From a virus, in the IMG/VR virus record IMGVR_UViG_3300032313_001750, positions 1-39,591 of that record: a stretch of 39,591 bases of DNA, one strand, 5' to 3'. Shown in pieces: positions 14,869 through 22,055 of the stretch. Positions within the stretch are counted from its first letter, which is position 1. Every line of letters begins with the position of its first letter. A model generated the notes under the pieces. It had not been told where the DNA came from and searched no databases. It saw nothing but the letters and a program-made list of their open reading frames with translations. Made by a program: the position numbers and the translations under genes.

Positions 14869-15197
14869 GCCGCCCCTGGCACCACCGCCGCCTGCGGGTC
14901 CGCCCCGGCGGGCGGCGCACGTCGGCGGCCGTGCGGCTGCGGGCGCACGTGCTCGCGCTCGGGGCGTGGGAGGGCGCGCTGGCCGCCGCCTCGGGGTGGC
15001 GCGGGGCCGTGGCCGCGGGCCCGCTGGCGCTGCGGGCCTACATCTTCCGTCGGCCGAGGGGTGAGCACCCGCCCTCCGCGGTCCAGATGTGCTGGGGCGC
15101 GGCCGGGGTGCGGTGGCGCGACGCGGCGCTGGGGTGGGCCCGCCGCGCCGAGGTGGCCGCCGACGGCTGGGCCGCAGCGGCGCGGAGGTGGTCGTGA
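14865..15197 (+). CDS. Basic hypothetical protein, 110 aa
   Basis: This is an unrecognised arginine-rich protein starting at an ATGA overlap and ending in a GTGA overlap with the next gene. The N-terminal 25 residues are highly basic (RPWHHRRLRVRPGGRRT). Two moderately hydrophobic helices follow (VRLRAHVLALGAWEGALAAA and GAVAAGPLALRAYIF), and the C-terminus has several tryptophans. The overlaps with two coding neighbours support expression; the function is unknown. Confidence 0.68.
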   Translation: MSRPWHHRRLRVRPGGRRTSAAVRLRAHVLALGAWEGALAAASGWRGAVAAGPLALRAYIFRRPRGEHPPSAVQMCWGAAGVRWRDAALGWARRAEVAADGWAAAARRWS

Positions 15198-15391
15198 AGG
15201 CGCCCATCACGGCCACCTGCCCCGTCTGCGGCCGCCGCTACCGCAGCCCCGGGCCCGCCCCGTGGTGCACGGTCGGCTGCATGGGCGCGGCCTACCGCGA
15301 GCCCGAGCCCGCCCCGGTGCCCGATGTTGGGCGCGGGCGGGCGGCGAGGACACACAGGAGCGCCGGCAGGGCCGGCGGGGAGAGAGCATGA
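15194..15391 (+). CDS. Small four-cysteine zinc-binding protein, 65 aa
   Basis: This 65-residue protein starts with GTG at 15194 after a strong GGAGGTG site, overlapping the previous stop. It contains CPVC (9-12) and C25 with C29 in WCTVGC, a compact four-cysteine zinc site. The C-terminal half is basic and low-complexity. Small zinc fingers of this type in phages often bind host proteins or nucleic acid, but no specific partner can be inferred. Confidence 0.75.
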   Translation: MKAPITATCPVCGRRYRSPGPAPWCTVGCMGAAYREPEPAPVPDVGRGRAARTHRSAGRAGGERA

Positions 15392-15660
15392 GCGACAGCG
15401 ACAAGACGACGTGGCGCAAGGAAATCAGCGCGGTCATGCAGGACCACGGCGAGTCGTGGGCGGACGTGGAGGGGTGCACGCTGGACGATGCTGCGCTCGA
15501 TGTGGTGTTCGACGCTGGCTATGGCGGGACCGCAGGGCAGCCGTTCACGTTGTGGACCGCCGGCCGCGTGTACTTCCCGGGCTGCTACGACGGCGCCGAG
15601 TGGGTTGCGTCGGTGCCGCGGCACCCATGCGATGAGGCCACCGAGCACGTCGGTGGGTGA
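15388..15660 (+). CDS. Hypothetical protein, 90 aa
   Basis: This is an acidic 90-residue protein starting at an ATGA overlap, with GGGGAGAGAGC as ribosome binding site. The core LDVVFDAGYGGTAGQPFTLWTAGRVYFPGCYDGAEWVASVPR looks like a well-packed beta-rich fold with many aromatic residues. This kind of sequence is found in uncharacterised phage and bacterial proteins, but I cannot name a family. It ends the overlapping gene run. Confidence 0.8.
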   Translation: MSDSDKTTWRKEISAVMQDHGESWADVEGCTLDDAALDVVFDAGYGGTAGQPFTLWTAGRVYFPGCYDGAEWVASVPRHPCDEATEHVGG

Positions 15661-15699
15661 GAACAACGTGAGCGCCGCGGGTGCGGCGAAGGAGGACCG

Positions 15700-16035
15700 A
15701 TGACCACCCCAGCCGACGACCGCTGGCCAACGCTCGCCGAAGCCGCTGCGCTCATCTTCGCGTGGCTGCCCGAGCTTGAGGCCCTGCACATCGCCCTCGA
15801 CAACGACGGCATCCCTGCCGCGGTCATCGACTTGCCGGGCCTGCCGCACGGAGTCGTGTGGCAGGCGGCGGCGCACGCCACCGTGTACCCGGACCCCATC
15901 GACGACGCGAAGGCGAGCGAGGGCGCCCGCGCGATATGGGACGAGGTCTGGGCCAGCCGCTACGCCGGGCGGCCGACTCGGCCCGCGGCTGTGTGGCGCT
16001 GGCGGTGGAGGCTGGCTGCCCCTGTCACCGCGTGA
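15700..16035 (+). CDS. Hypothetical protein, 111 aa
   Basis: ATG at 15700 follows GAAGGAGGACCG, an excellent ribosome binding site, after a 39-base gap. The protein is a mixed fold: LAEAAALIFAWLPELEALHIALDNDG (helix then strand), IPAAVIDLPGLPHGVVWQAAAHATVYPD (strands) and a Trp/Arg-rich C-terminus with AVWRWRWRLAAP. It is unrecognised; the composition suggests a folded protein. Confidence 0.78.
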   Translation: MTTPADDRWPTLAEAAALIFAWLPELEALHIALDNDGIPAAVIDLPGLPHGVVWQAAAHATVYPDPIDDAKASEGARAIWDEVWASRYAGRPTRPAAVWRWRWRLAAPVTA

Positions 16036-16119
16036 AATCCCGGCCACCCCGCCCGCGCGGTAGACTCCGGGCAGGCTCGCCCCACCCCTCCCGGCGGTCG
16101 CGGCGTGCCCGGGGGGAGC

Positions 16120-16431
16120 GTGACCGACACCCGCAGGCAGGCCCTCCCGAAGCCCAGCACCGCCCCCGAGGGCCAGCCCGCACCGGTCCTTGCGCCGCGC
16201 CCTGACGTCGTGGAGGCGTGCCTCGGGGTGCGGGCGGACATCACCGCGGCCGTGCGCACGGACCGGGCCCACGCGGACCTGTGGGCGGTCCACGCAGCCG
16301 TCGGCGGGCTGCTCGCCGCGGAGCTCGCCGGGGCCGGGCGGCTGCCGCTGGCGGTGGCGTGGGCCCGGCTGGTCTGGCGCTGCGCTGTCGTCGTCGCGCG
16401 CTGGAGCGGGCCGGTGCCGCCTACGACTTGA
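16120..16431 (+). CDS. Hypothetical protein, 103 aa; last gene of rightward block
   Basis: This is an unrecognised 103-residue protein. GTG at 16120 directly follows a GGGGGGAG run; an in-frame GTG at 16105 without an obvious site is the alternative. Residues 1-35 are extended and Pro-rich; residues 38-95 form helices (DVVEACLGVRADITAAVRTD, LWAVHAAVGGLLAAELAGAG, LAVAWARLVWRCAVVVARW), with the last two weakly hydrophobic. Its 3' end overlaps the last gene of the convergent virion block by 11 bases. Confidence 0.65.
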   Translation: MTDTRRQALPKPSTAPEGQPAPVLAPRPDVVEACLGVRADITAAVRTDRAHADLWAVHAAVGGLLAAELAGAGRLPLAVAWARLVWRCAVVVARWSGPVPPTT

Positions 16432-16735
16432 ACGCGCGCCGGGCGGCCGTCTTGACCGCGGCGGCGGTCATGCCGCGGGCGGTCGCGGCGGCCATCAGGC
16501 GCCCGGTCCACGCGGGCAGCTTGACGGCGCAGTCGTCGTACCAGTCGGCGGTGCTGACCTGCGCGTCGTCGGCGCTGGCCTGCAGCACGGCGAAGACGGC
16601 GTTGGTGGGGCTGTCCCCGGTGCCGGTCGCGATGTGGAGCATCCGGCCGTCGGGGCACTCTTCCTGCCCGACCCAGACCTCGCGGTGGGTGGTGCCGAAG
16701 CCGTCGTTCCCGCTGTTCGTCTCGATCTTGCCCAT
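16421..16735 (-). CDS. Hypothetical protein, 104 aa; last gene of virion/lysis block
   Basis: This is an unrecognised protein starting with ATG at 16735, six bases after GGGAGGG and two bases after the previous stop. The N-terminal half reads as strands (HREVWVGQEECPDGRMLHIATGTG), followed by helices (NAVFAVLQASADDAQVSTAD) and a basic end. The balanced composition and clean ribosome binding site support a real gene. The 11-bp convergent overlap leaves no room for a separate terminator. Confidence 0.78.
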   Translation of the reverse strand: MGKIETNSGNDGFGTTHREVWVGQEECPDGRMLHIATGTGDSPTNAVFAVLQASADDAQVSTADWYDDCAVKLPAWTGRLMAAATARGMTAAAVKTAARRAFKS

Positions 16736-16737
16736 GT

Positions 16738-17175
16738 TCAGCCCTCCCACGCGGGCAGTTCGCCCGCATCAGCCAGCGCGACCGCGGCGCACGCCTGCAT
16801 CCGGGCCTTGGTGAGTTCGTCGAAGGCGAGACCGCGCAGCCGCATGGCGGGCGCAAAGTCGGTCTCCGCCAGCGCCTCGTTCGTGAGCATCCGGGCCAGC
16901 CGGATGCACCGCTCGGCGGCGGCAAGGTCAGCGGACCGCGGGGCGACGGCGGCGCAGACGGCAGAGAAGGCGCGGCACGCCTCGGACACCGCAGCGAAGT
17001 CGGCGGGGCCTGCCTTGGGTTTGGAGCCCGACGGGAGGGCGCCGCCCAGCCCTGCGTGGTCGATGAGGGCGGCGGTGAGCGCGCTAAGGCACGCACCCGC
17101 AGCCGAACGGATGGCCGCGTGGCGCGGCGCGGTCACCGGCGTGGGGGCGATGTACTGGTAGGCGTCGACTTGCAT
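16738..17175 (-). CDS. Helical hypothetical protein, 145 aa (weak Acb2-like pattern)
   Basis: The ATG at 17175 shares a base with the preceding stop (TGATG). The protein is almost entirely helical with several cysteines in helices. The C-terminal segment MRLRGLAFDELTKARMQACAAVALA loosely resembles the closing helix of phage Acb2/DUF7681 anti-CBASS proteins (typically REXSLALTKLEEAxxWANAAIA). The rest of the chain is longer than that family and shows no clear match. I regard the anti-defence reading as a hint only; an unclassified lysis-region protein is the default. Confidence 0.72.
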   Translation of the reverse strand: MQVDAYQYIAPTPVTAPRHAAIRSAAGACLSALTAALIDHAGLGGALPSGSKPKAGPADFAAVSEACRAFSAVCAAVAPRSADLAAAERCIRLARMLTNEALAETDFAPAMRLRGLAFDELTKARMQACAAVALADAGELPAWEG

Positions 17176-17402
17176 CAGGTCTCCGTGGGGCCGCCGGGCG
17201 AGACGAGCCGCAGCGGCCGCACCTCCGCCGGGGGCGTGGGGGTGGTCTCGGGCCCGCGCAGGGCCGCCTCGGCGCTCAGCAGCAGGGCCAGCCGCAGCGC
17301 CCAGAGCGCGTCGCCCGGACGCGGGGCGGCGACAGTGGGCTGGGGGTGCCGGCCGTGGCCGTTGGCGGGGAGCTCGCAGCGGTCGGGGTCGAGGGCGGTC
17401 AT
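17175..17402 (-). CDS. Hypothetical small protein, 75 aa
   Basis: This is an unrecognised protein starting with ATG at 17402 in an ATGA overlap with the holin-like gene. The N-terminal region is polar (MTALDPDRCELPANGHGRH), a hydrophobic helix DALWALRLALLLSAEAALRG lies at residues 34-53, and the C-terminus is Pro-rich. With the adjacent membrane protein and the amidase it may be part of the lysis module, for example a small membrane accessory, but the single hydrophobic helix is too charged to be sure. Confidence 0.65.
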   Translation of the reverse strand: MTALDPDRCELPANGHGRHPQPTVAAPRPGDALWALRLALLLSAEAALRGPETTPTPPAEVRPLRLVSPGGPTET

Positions 17403-17788
17403 CGGCTCTCCATCGAGGCACGGACAGCCGCGACGGCGTCGGCGGCGCGCTCGAGGCGGTGGGTGGTCTCGAGGCGCAGGTGCTCGAGCTCGCGCCGGAG
17501 CGCGGCCACGTCCTCCCGCAGCCGCTCGCGCTCGGCCGCGTGCCGCTGCGCCTCCGCCCGCCACTCGCGCCAGACGCCCACGAGCACGGCGACCACGACG
17601 CCAGCGGGCCCCGCGCCGTCGAGCAAGGGCGCCAGCGCGCCGAGGCCGGGGTCTGCCACGGGGGGCAGGCCCTCCGCCTGCGCCAGCGCGTCGGTCGCCC
17701 ACGCGGCCAGCGCGAGGAGGGCGAGGCCGACGACGGCGTAGAGGGCGGGGCCGCGGAGGTGGGTGGGGATGGTCTTCATCAGCCGCAT
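17399..17788 (-). CDS. Holin-like membrane protein, 129 aa
   Basis: Two hydrophobic segments are predicted by eye: residues 14-36 (LYAVVGLALLALAAWATDAL) and 54-75 (DGAGPAGVVVAVLVGVWREW). They are followed by a charged coiled coil (AEAQRHAAERERLREDVAAL and beyond). The two-span layout with a long charged tail and the position directly after the endolysin suit a holin or holin-like protein that controls amidase release. ATG at 17788 is chosen; another in-frame ATG lies at 17779. No sequence family is certain. Confidence 0.72.
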   Translation of the reverse strand: MRLMKTIPTHLRGPALYAVVGLALLALAAWATDALAQAEGLPPVADPGLGALAPLLDGAGPAGVVVAVLVGVWREWRAEAQRHAAERERLREDVAALRRELEHLRLETTHRLERAADAVAAVRASMESR

Positions 17789-17789
17789 C

Positions 17790-18407
17790 CTACGCCACCC
17801 CGAGCCCGCGTGCGAGCCCGGTCACGAGCCCGACGGACAGCCGCGCCCGGGCTGCCCCATCCATCAGGAGCGCGGCGTGCGAGGGCGTGTCGACGAAGGC
17901 AGTCTCGACGACGAGGGCGTGGACGATGCCGCCGGGCAGGCCCTTACCGGCGGTCCACGCGGTCTCGATCAGGCCCTCGGCGCGCGGGAAGCCGTCCTGC
18001 CACGTCGAGCGGCGCGGGCGCGTGGTGAGGACGCCGGGGGCCGCGTACGCCATGGACTCCTCGACGCGGTCGGCGATGGCGCCGCAGCTCGAGCTCCGCG
18101 CGTCGGTGATGGTCGCCGTGTACTGGCCTCCGCCCGCATTGCAGTGCAGGTGGCAGACGACGACCTTGCTCAGCCCCATCGCCTTGGCCGCAGCGACCCC
18201 CTGCCCCACCCGGTCGCGGTACTGCGGGTGCGCGTCGTGCACGCCCCCGGCCAGAAGCGGGTAGCGGCCCAGCACCATCATCGCCCGCGCGGCGAGGTCG
18301 CGGACGACGACGGCCTCTCGGACCGGCCCTGAGACGGCGCCGGGGTCGTAGCCGCTGGGGCGCTGGCCGTGGCCGGGGATCAGCGCGATGTAGGCGAGGG
18401 CGGGCAT
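17790..18407 (-). CDS. N-acetylmuramoyl-L-alanine amidase (Amidase_3 type endolysin)
   Basis: This 205-residue zinc amidase cleaves the lactyl-alanine bond of peptidoglycan at lysis. The zinc and catalytic positions of the Amidase_3 family are visible: H13 in IPGHG, E31 after SGPVR, H88 in CHLHCNAGG and the catalytic E168 in LVVETAFVD. DPG at residues 21-23 is also typical. There is no cell-wall binding domain and no signal peptide, so export by a holin is expected. ATG at 18407 lies four bases after the upstream stop in the context TGACCCCATG, the same junction as at 20739. Confidence 0.92.
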   Translation of the reverse strand: MPALAYIALIPGHGQRPSGYDPGAVSGPVREAVVVRDLAARAMMVLGRYPLLAGGVHDAHPQYRDRVGQGVAAAKAMGLSKVVVCHLHCNAGGGQYTATITDARSSSCGAIADRVEESMAYAAPGVLTTRPRRSTWQDGFPRAEGLIETAWTAGKGLPGGIVHALVVETAFVDTPSHAALLMDGAARARLSVGLVTGLARGLGVA

Positions 18408-18411
18408 GGGG

Positions 18412-18696
18412 TCAGCCCTCCCAGCGGTCGGGGTCGGCGTCGCCGTTCGCCGCCTTGTAGGCGTCGACGTAGGCGCCGACCTTGCCCTTCAAGCCGTCGA
18501 ACCCATGCGCGAACGCGTCGAAGTTGCCGTCGTCGCCGCCGGTCACGACGAAGTCGGTGACCATCGTGACCGTCTCGCGGCCCGGGTCGACGGTCTGGAC
18601 GGCGATGGCGTAGGCGACGAGCGAGCCGTCGCGGGCGGCGGCGGCGAGGCGGTCGAAGAGCTCGGCGTCAGGGTTGGTGGTGTCGGCTTCGGACAT
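18412..18696 (-). CDS. Hypothetical protein, 94 aa
   Basis: This is an unrecognised acidic protein. ATG at 18696 follows AAGGAGAGCCGACC, the genome's recurrent leader; an in-frame ATG at 18723 overlaps the previous stop (ATGA) and is a real alternative. The protein has SEADTTNPDAELFDRLAAAA (helix), GSLVAYAIAVQTVDPGRETV and MVTDFVVTGGDD (strands), and a helix with VGAYVDAYKAANGD. The fold looks alpha/beta, with no catalytic motif. Confidence 0.75.
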   Translation of the reverse strand: MSEADTTNPDAELFDRLAAAARDGSLVAYAIAVQTVDPGRETVTMVTDFVVTGGDDGNFDAFAHGFDGLKGKVGAYVDAYKAANGDADPDRWEG

Positions 18697-18719
18697 GGTC
18701 GGCTCTCCTTGGGTGTTGG

Positions 18720-19106
18720 TCATGGTGCATCCCACCAAGCGGCGAGGACGCGAAGGGCGGCGGCGATGCGTGACCGGCGGCGGGGCGCGGGCGCGAGGCT
18801 GGCCACGCGGGCCAGCCGCAGGGACGTCTCGTAGGCGGCGATGACATCGCGCAGGAGCCCCTCGGGGGCGCCCATCACGGTGGCATAGATCGTGGCGTCG
18901 GCCAGCTCTTGTGCGAACTCCAGCCGGGCCGGGGCCCAGCCGATCCGCAGCACGGCTCCATAGAGGCGCTCGCCGTGGTCGAGGCGCGCGAGGATGAAGC
19001 TGCGAGCGTCAGGGGACAGCCACGGCGGCAGGTGGTCCCGCACGGCTGGCCCCGCGGTCAAGCACGGCCCGCAGTCGTGGAGCGCGAGGTCGACGGCGGG
19101 GGTCAC
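18720..19106 (-). CDS. MazG-like / all-alpha nucleotide pyrophosphohydrolase-like protein, 128 aa
   Basis: GTG at 19106 overlaps the preceding stop (GTGA). The segment ILARLDHGERLYGAVLR followed by LEFAQELADATIYATVM matches a phage pattern related to all-alpha NTP pyrophosphohydrolases, where a GxxxYG turn precedes an ELxDAxxY helix. Only part of the metal-binding acidic set is evident, so activity is uncertain. The C-terminus is basic. If real, it would hydrolyse nucleotides or alarmones; the location in the late block is unusual for that role. Confidence 0.55.
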   Translation of the reverse strand: MTPAVDLALHDCGPCLTAGPAVRDHLPPWLSPDARSFILARLDHGERLYGAVLRIGWAPARLEFAQELADATIYATVMGAPEGLLRDVIAAYETSLRLARVASLAPAPRRRSRIAAALRVLAAWWDAP

Positions 19107-19294
19107 GACGGCAGGACCAGCGCGCCGGTGTTCTCGGCGGTCCGCAGGGCCTGCCACACTGCTTGCGCGATGGGGTCGGTCGGCTCGGGGCCGTCCATGA
19201 GCGCGCGAGCCTCGGCGTTCTCCATGCGGATGACCGTGGAGACAAGGCCCTCGGGGGGCGGGTTCTCGATCTGCCACTCGTAGATCGCCTGCAT
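19103..19294 (-). CDS. Hypothetical small protein, 63 aa
   Basis: ATG at 19294 shares a base with the stop of the fibre gene (TGATG), and the stop overlaps the next start. The protein begins MQAIYEWQIENPPPEGLVST and continues with helices carrying MENAEARALMDG and PIAQAVWQALRTAEN. It resembles the small proteins often encoded just after phage tail fibres (assembly or chaperone roles), but this is by position only. Confidence 0.7.
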   Translation of the reverse strand: MQAIYEWQIENPPPEGLVSTVIRMENAEARALMDGPEPTDPIAQAVWQALRTAENTGALVLPS

Positions 19295-20739
19295 CAGAGA
19301 CTCCCCAACGGCTTCCGGAGGAGCCGCAGCTTGCGGAGGCGGATGGCAGACCCGGAGGTGGCACTGCCGTCGTGGTAGAGGACGAAGGCCGTCCGGCCGC
19401 CGATGGTGCTGTCGAACCACGTCGACGACGCGGTGACGTCTGCGCCGGGCGAGGTCATCGCCGTCGATGCGGACTGCGCGCGGACGCGGATACCGGTCTC
19501 TGGGTCGCGGTAGTCGGTCGCACCCTCGCTGATGAAGATGTCATGCCGGCGGCTGTCTGCGATGGTCACCTGCATCGACGCCCGGTAGAGCCGGGTCGCC
19601 CCGGTGGCAACGGTACGAACCGACTGAGCAGTCCACGACGAAATGTAACAGGACGCCGAGAGCACCGTGCCTGTGCCACTGTTGTAGCAACGCATCCCAG
19701 TCCCCGGCGTTGTCGGCCCCACGGACACCGTCGTGACGTTGAAGATGTGCACAAACCCGCTTGTGCCGCTGGGTTCTTCGCCTTCCACCACAGCCTCAAT
19801 CAGCCAAGCATCGCGCCGCGACCCGCCGCGCAGCGCGTCCCACCCGGCAGGCCAGACCGCCACGGATGGCTGCGTCGTTGTGGCCCCGTTGACGAGAGTC
19901 AACCCCGACCCTGACGGGCTGAGGCTGAGGGTGCGGCTGTCGGTGTTGTTGTTGCGGACGTAGGCGCGGGGCGTGGTCCCGTCAGCAGCGTACAGCGTCA
20001 GATACCACGCCGTGGTCGACGCGGTGGTCGACGTTGTCGACGCCGCGGTCCAGTTGGCGTCCGTGAAGTCGAGGCTGTCGACAACCTCCCACGCCCCCAT
20101 CGCAGCGCTTGGCGATACGCTGACGGTCACGACGCTGATGCCCTTCAGCGGCGTTCCGGCGCTGTCGGTGATCGTCAACAGAAAGGCATAGGTCACGCCG
20201 TCGGTCAGGCCGACCGCGGTCCACGGGCCGAGACCCGAGCCGCCGATGGTCACGCCGGACCCGCCCAGCTCGGTGACGGTGTAGGTGTAGGGGGCGGTCC
20301 CGCCCGAGGGGGCGCCCCACGTCCCGATAGTGACGCTGGTTGTCCCGGCGGCGAGGGACTGCGCGGCGGGGGCCGTGCCGGCGGTGATGGCCGTCGCGGT
20401 CGCCGCGACGGTGGCCACGCCCTGCACGGCGAGGGTCGCCCCGTCGCCATCGGTGACAGTGCGCTGCAGCACGACCGTCTGCCCGTTCACGAGGCCCGAG
20501 ACAGTGGTTGCGCCCGCACCCGACCCGGACGTCGACAGGCTGGCCGTCGACGACGCGCCCTGCGAGTCGTAGACCACCGACGCGGGGCCGTAGCTGTAGC
20601 CGCCCGCGCCGCCCGTGGGGGTCGCCCAGGTGGTGGTCGCCGAGGTCACGCCAGCGGCGACCACGGCAGCGGCGGGGGCCGCCCAGGCGAGCGGATCGGG
20701 TGTGGTGTCAGGGATGGCGAGACGGCTGAGCGTGGGCAT
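19294..20739 (-). CDS. Tail fibre-like protein with two Ig-like repeats, 481 aa
   Basis: Residues about 30-110 and 115-210 are two related Ig/PKD-like domains. Each opens with a PTGGAGGYSYG or PSGGTAPYTYTV segment and closes with TVTDGDGATLAVQGVATV or TITDSAGTPLKGISVVTV. Residues 215-481 look like a beta-sandwich, lectin-like adhesion domain (WEVVDSLDFTDANW, DAWLIEAVVEGEE) ending in a basic KLRLLRK tail. Low-complexity Ser/Thr runs lie near residues 232-245. Location after other tail genes supports a host-binding fibre or decoration. ATG at 20739 follows the upstream stop by four bases. Confidence 0.82.
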   Translation of the reverse strand: MPTLSRLAIPDTTPDPLAWAAPAAAVVAAGVTSATTTWATPTGGAGGYSYGPASVVYDSQGASSTASLSTSGSGAGATTVSGLVNGQTVVLQRTVTDGDGATLAVQGVATVAATATAITAGTAPAAQSLAAGTTSVTIGTWGAPSGGTAPYTYTVTELGGSGVTIGGSGLGPWTAVGLTDGVTYAFLLTITDSAGTPLKGISVVTVSVSPSAAMGAWEVVDSLDFTDANWTAASTTSTTASTTAWYLTLYAADGTTPRAYVRNNNTDSRTLSLSPSGSGLTLVNGATTTQPSVAVWPAGWDALRGGSRRDAWLIEAVVEGEEPSGTSGFVHIFNVTTVSVGPTTPGTGMRCYNSGTGTVLSASCYISSWTAQSVRTVATGATRLYRASMQVTIADSRRHDIFISEGATDYRDPETGIRVRAQSASTAMTSPGADVTASSTWFDSTIGGRTAFVLYHDGSATSGSAIRLRKLRLLRKPLGSL

Positions 20740-20743
20740 GGGG

Positions 20744-21076
20744 TCAGCCCCGGCTCAGGACGAGGTGCGCGTAGCCGCTGGCCGTCCCGCTGAGGAAGAT
20801 GCTCCCGCCGCCCGGCGAGAGCACAAGGTCGCCCCAGGACGACCCCGCAGGGCACGGCATCGCGTCCGCCGACTGCGCCGCGTCGTCGGTGCCCGAGGTG
20901 GCCCACGCCCCCTCCGCGTCGGCGCCGGCGCTGGTCCGGAAGAACACGGCGAACTTGCGCGCCCACGTGGGCAGGATGACCTCGCGGACGTTGCCGGCGC
21001 TCGACGGCAGGGTGACCCGCTTGGTGCGGAGGCCTTTGTCGCCGCGGGTGAGGCTGGAGAGGTCTGTGGCGGCCAT
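20744..21076 (-). CDS. Probable virion-associated protein, 110 aa
   Basis: This is an unrecognised, beta-rich 110-residue protein. ATG at 21076 follows CTCGGAG. The sequence has KRVTLPSSAGNVREVILPTWARKFAVFFRT and ends SGYAHLVLSRG, consistent with a small beta-sandwich such as a tail or capsid decoration protein. It sits between two fibre-like genes. Confidence 0.75.
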   Translation of the reverse strand: MAATDLSSLTRGDKGLRTKRVTLPSSAGNVREVILPTWARKFAVFFRTSAGADAEGAWATSGTDDAAQSADAMPCPAGSSWGDLVLSPGGGSIFLSGTASGYAHLVLSRG

Positions 21077-21158
21077 GCGGACTCCGAGGGGCGGGAGGCG
21101 CCGGCTGGCCCTGGGGTGGGGTCAGCCGGCGGGCTGGGCGGGGGATGTTTCAATGGGG

Positions 21159-21177
21159 CCCGGCCGGTGGCGCCGGG
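21159..21177 (-). terminator. Weak hairpin in the gap between fibre genes
   Basis: In the 113-base gap between 21077 and 21189, CCCGGC at 21159-21164 can pair with GCCGGG at 21172-21177. The leftward transcript then runs into a short A/T-rich stretch (TTGAAACAT) without a U-tract. It may attenuate readthrough, or may be chance in such GC-rich DNA. Confidence 0.25.
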
Positions 21178-21189
21178 AGGGGGCCAGGA

Positions 21190-21765
21190 TCAGACCGCGG
21201 TCTTGCGCAGGTAGATGCCGACGATGGCCTGCCCCGACGTCGGCGCGGTCCCGAGCACAAGGCGGTCAACGCCACCGGTACCAGCGCCCGCCGAGATGCT
21301 GTAGCTGGCAGGGGGCAGGATGGCCCCGGCGACGAACACAGCGAGGTGGGCGACGTCGGCGGTGGGGAGGTCGAAGTTCACGGCCGAGCCGTCGCCCGTG
21401 CCGATGAGGATGGACTCTTGCGACCCGAGGCGCACCGCAGAGGGCGGGATCGACCGGCGCAGCATGATCCAGCCGGTGCCGTCCCAGACGTACTCGCGGC
21501 TCTCGCCGGCCAGCAGGGTGACGTCGGAGGTCGTGAGGGTCAGCCGCAGGGGGTCGCCCGAGGTGGCCCCCTCGCCGATCTCGAGTCCGGCCGCGGCGCT
21601 CGACACCTTGCACCCTGCGCCCGCCGCCTTGACGATGGCGACGTAGTTGTCGCCGTTGACCTTGGGCAGCGCGATCTCCACGCCGGCGGCGAGGAGGAGG
21701 ACGATGCCGCCGCGGAGCTCGCGGATGCTGGCGGTGCGGTTGGCAGGAACAGGGACGACGCGCAT
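21190..21765 (-). CDS. Tail fibre/tip adhesin-like protein, 191 aa
   Basis: The N-terminal 100 residues include VEIALPKVNGDNYVAIVKAAGAG and a REYVWDGTGWIMLRR segment, as seen in phage fibre modules. The C-terminal 80 residues have the common tail-tip pattern GDGSAVNFDLP, then HLAVFVAGAILPPASYSI, then LGTAPTSGQAIVGIYLRK. That pattern is a small beta-sandwich repeatedly found in phage adhesins. ATG at 21765 is the only good start. Likely function: receptor-binding or structural tip component. Confidence 0.8.
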   Translation of the reverse strand: MRVVPVPANRTASIRELRGGIVLLLAAGVEIALPKVNGDNYVAIVKAAGAGCKVSSAAAGLEIGEGATSGDPLRLTLTTSDVTLLAGESREYVWDGTGWIMLRRSIPPSAVRLGSQESILIGTGDGSAVNFDLPTADVAHLAVFVAGAILPPASYSISAGAGTGGVDRLVLGTAPTSGQAIVGIYLRKTAV

Positions 21766-21843
21766 GGCGGGCTCGCTTTGGCTCGGGGGCCGGACTCGCC
21801 GCGCTGCGCCGCGGCATGGGGTGGGGGTGCGCAGGGGGTCAGG

Positions 21844-22055
21844 TCAGAGGCCCAGGGTCTGCCGCGCCTTCCATCTGGCGGCCGGGCTGGCCCCCTTGTC
21901 GCGGAGGACGGCGTCGGCCTGCAGGTGGGCGCGGGCGGCGAGGAGTAGGGCCTGCTCTTCAGGTGGAAGGTCAAACACGGCCGACGGGCGGCCCAAGGCT
22001 GTCCAGCCCTCGCAGATCAGCTCTGCGAGGGCGGCTGAGGGATATCCGAGGCCCG
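21844..22055 (-). CDS. Frameshifted C-terminal extension of tail assembly chaperone (-1 frame)
   Basis: This frame is open without a good start codon of its own where it matters. From about 22050 it reads GLGYPSAALAELICEGWTAL and continues through a helical 50-residue segment to a stop at 21844. It is in the -1 frame relative to the preceding gene, which ends at 22017, exactly the arrangement of lambda G/GT-type chaperones made by programmed -1 frameshifting. I found no canonical slippery heptamer in the overlap, so the site is unresolved. The left boundary is the stop; the right boundary is approximate. Confidence 0.5.
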
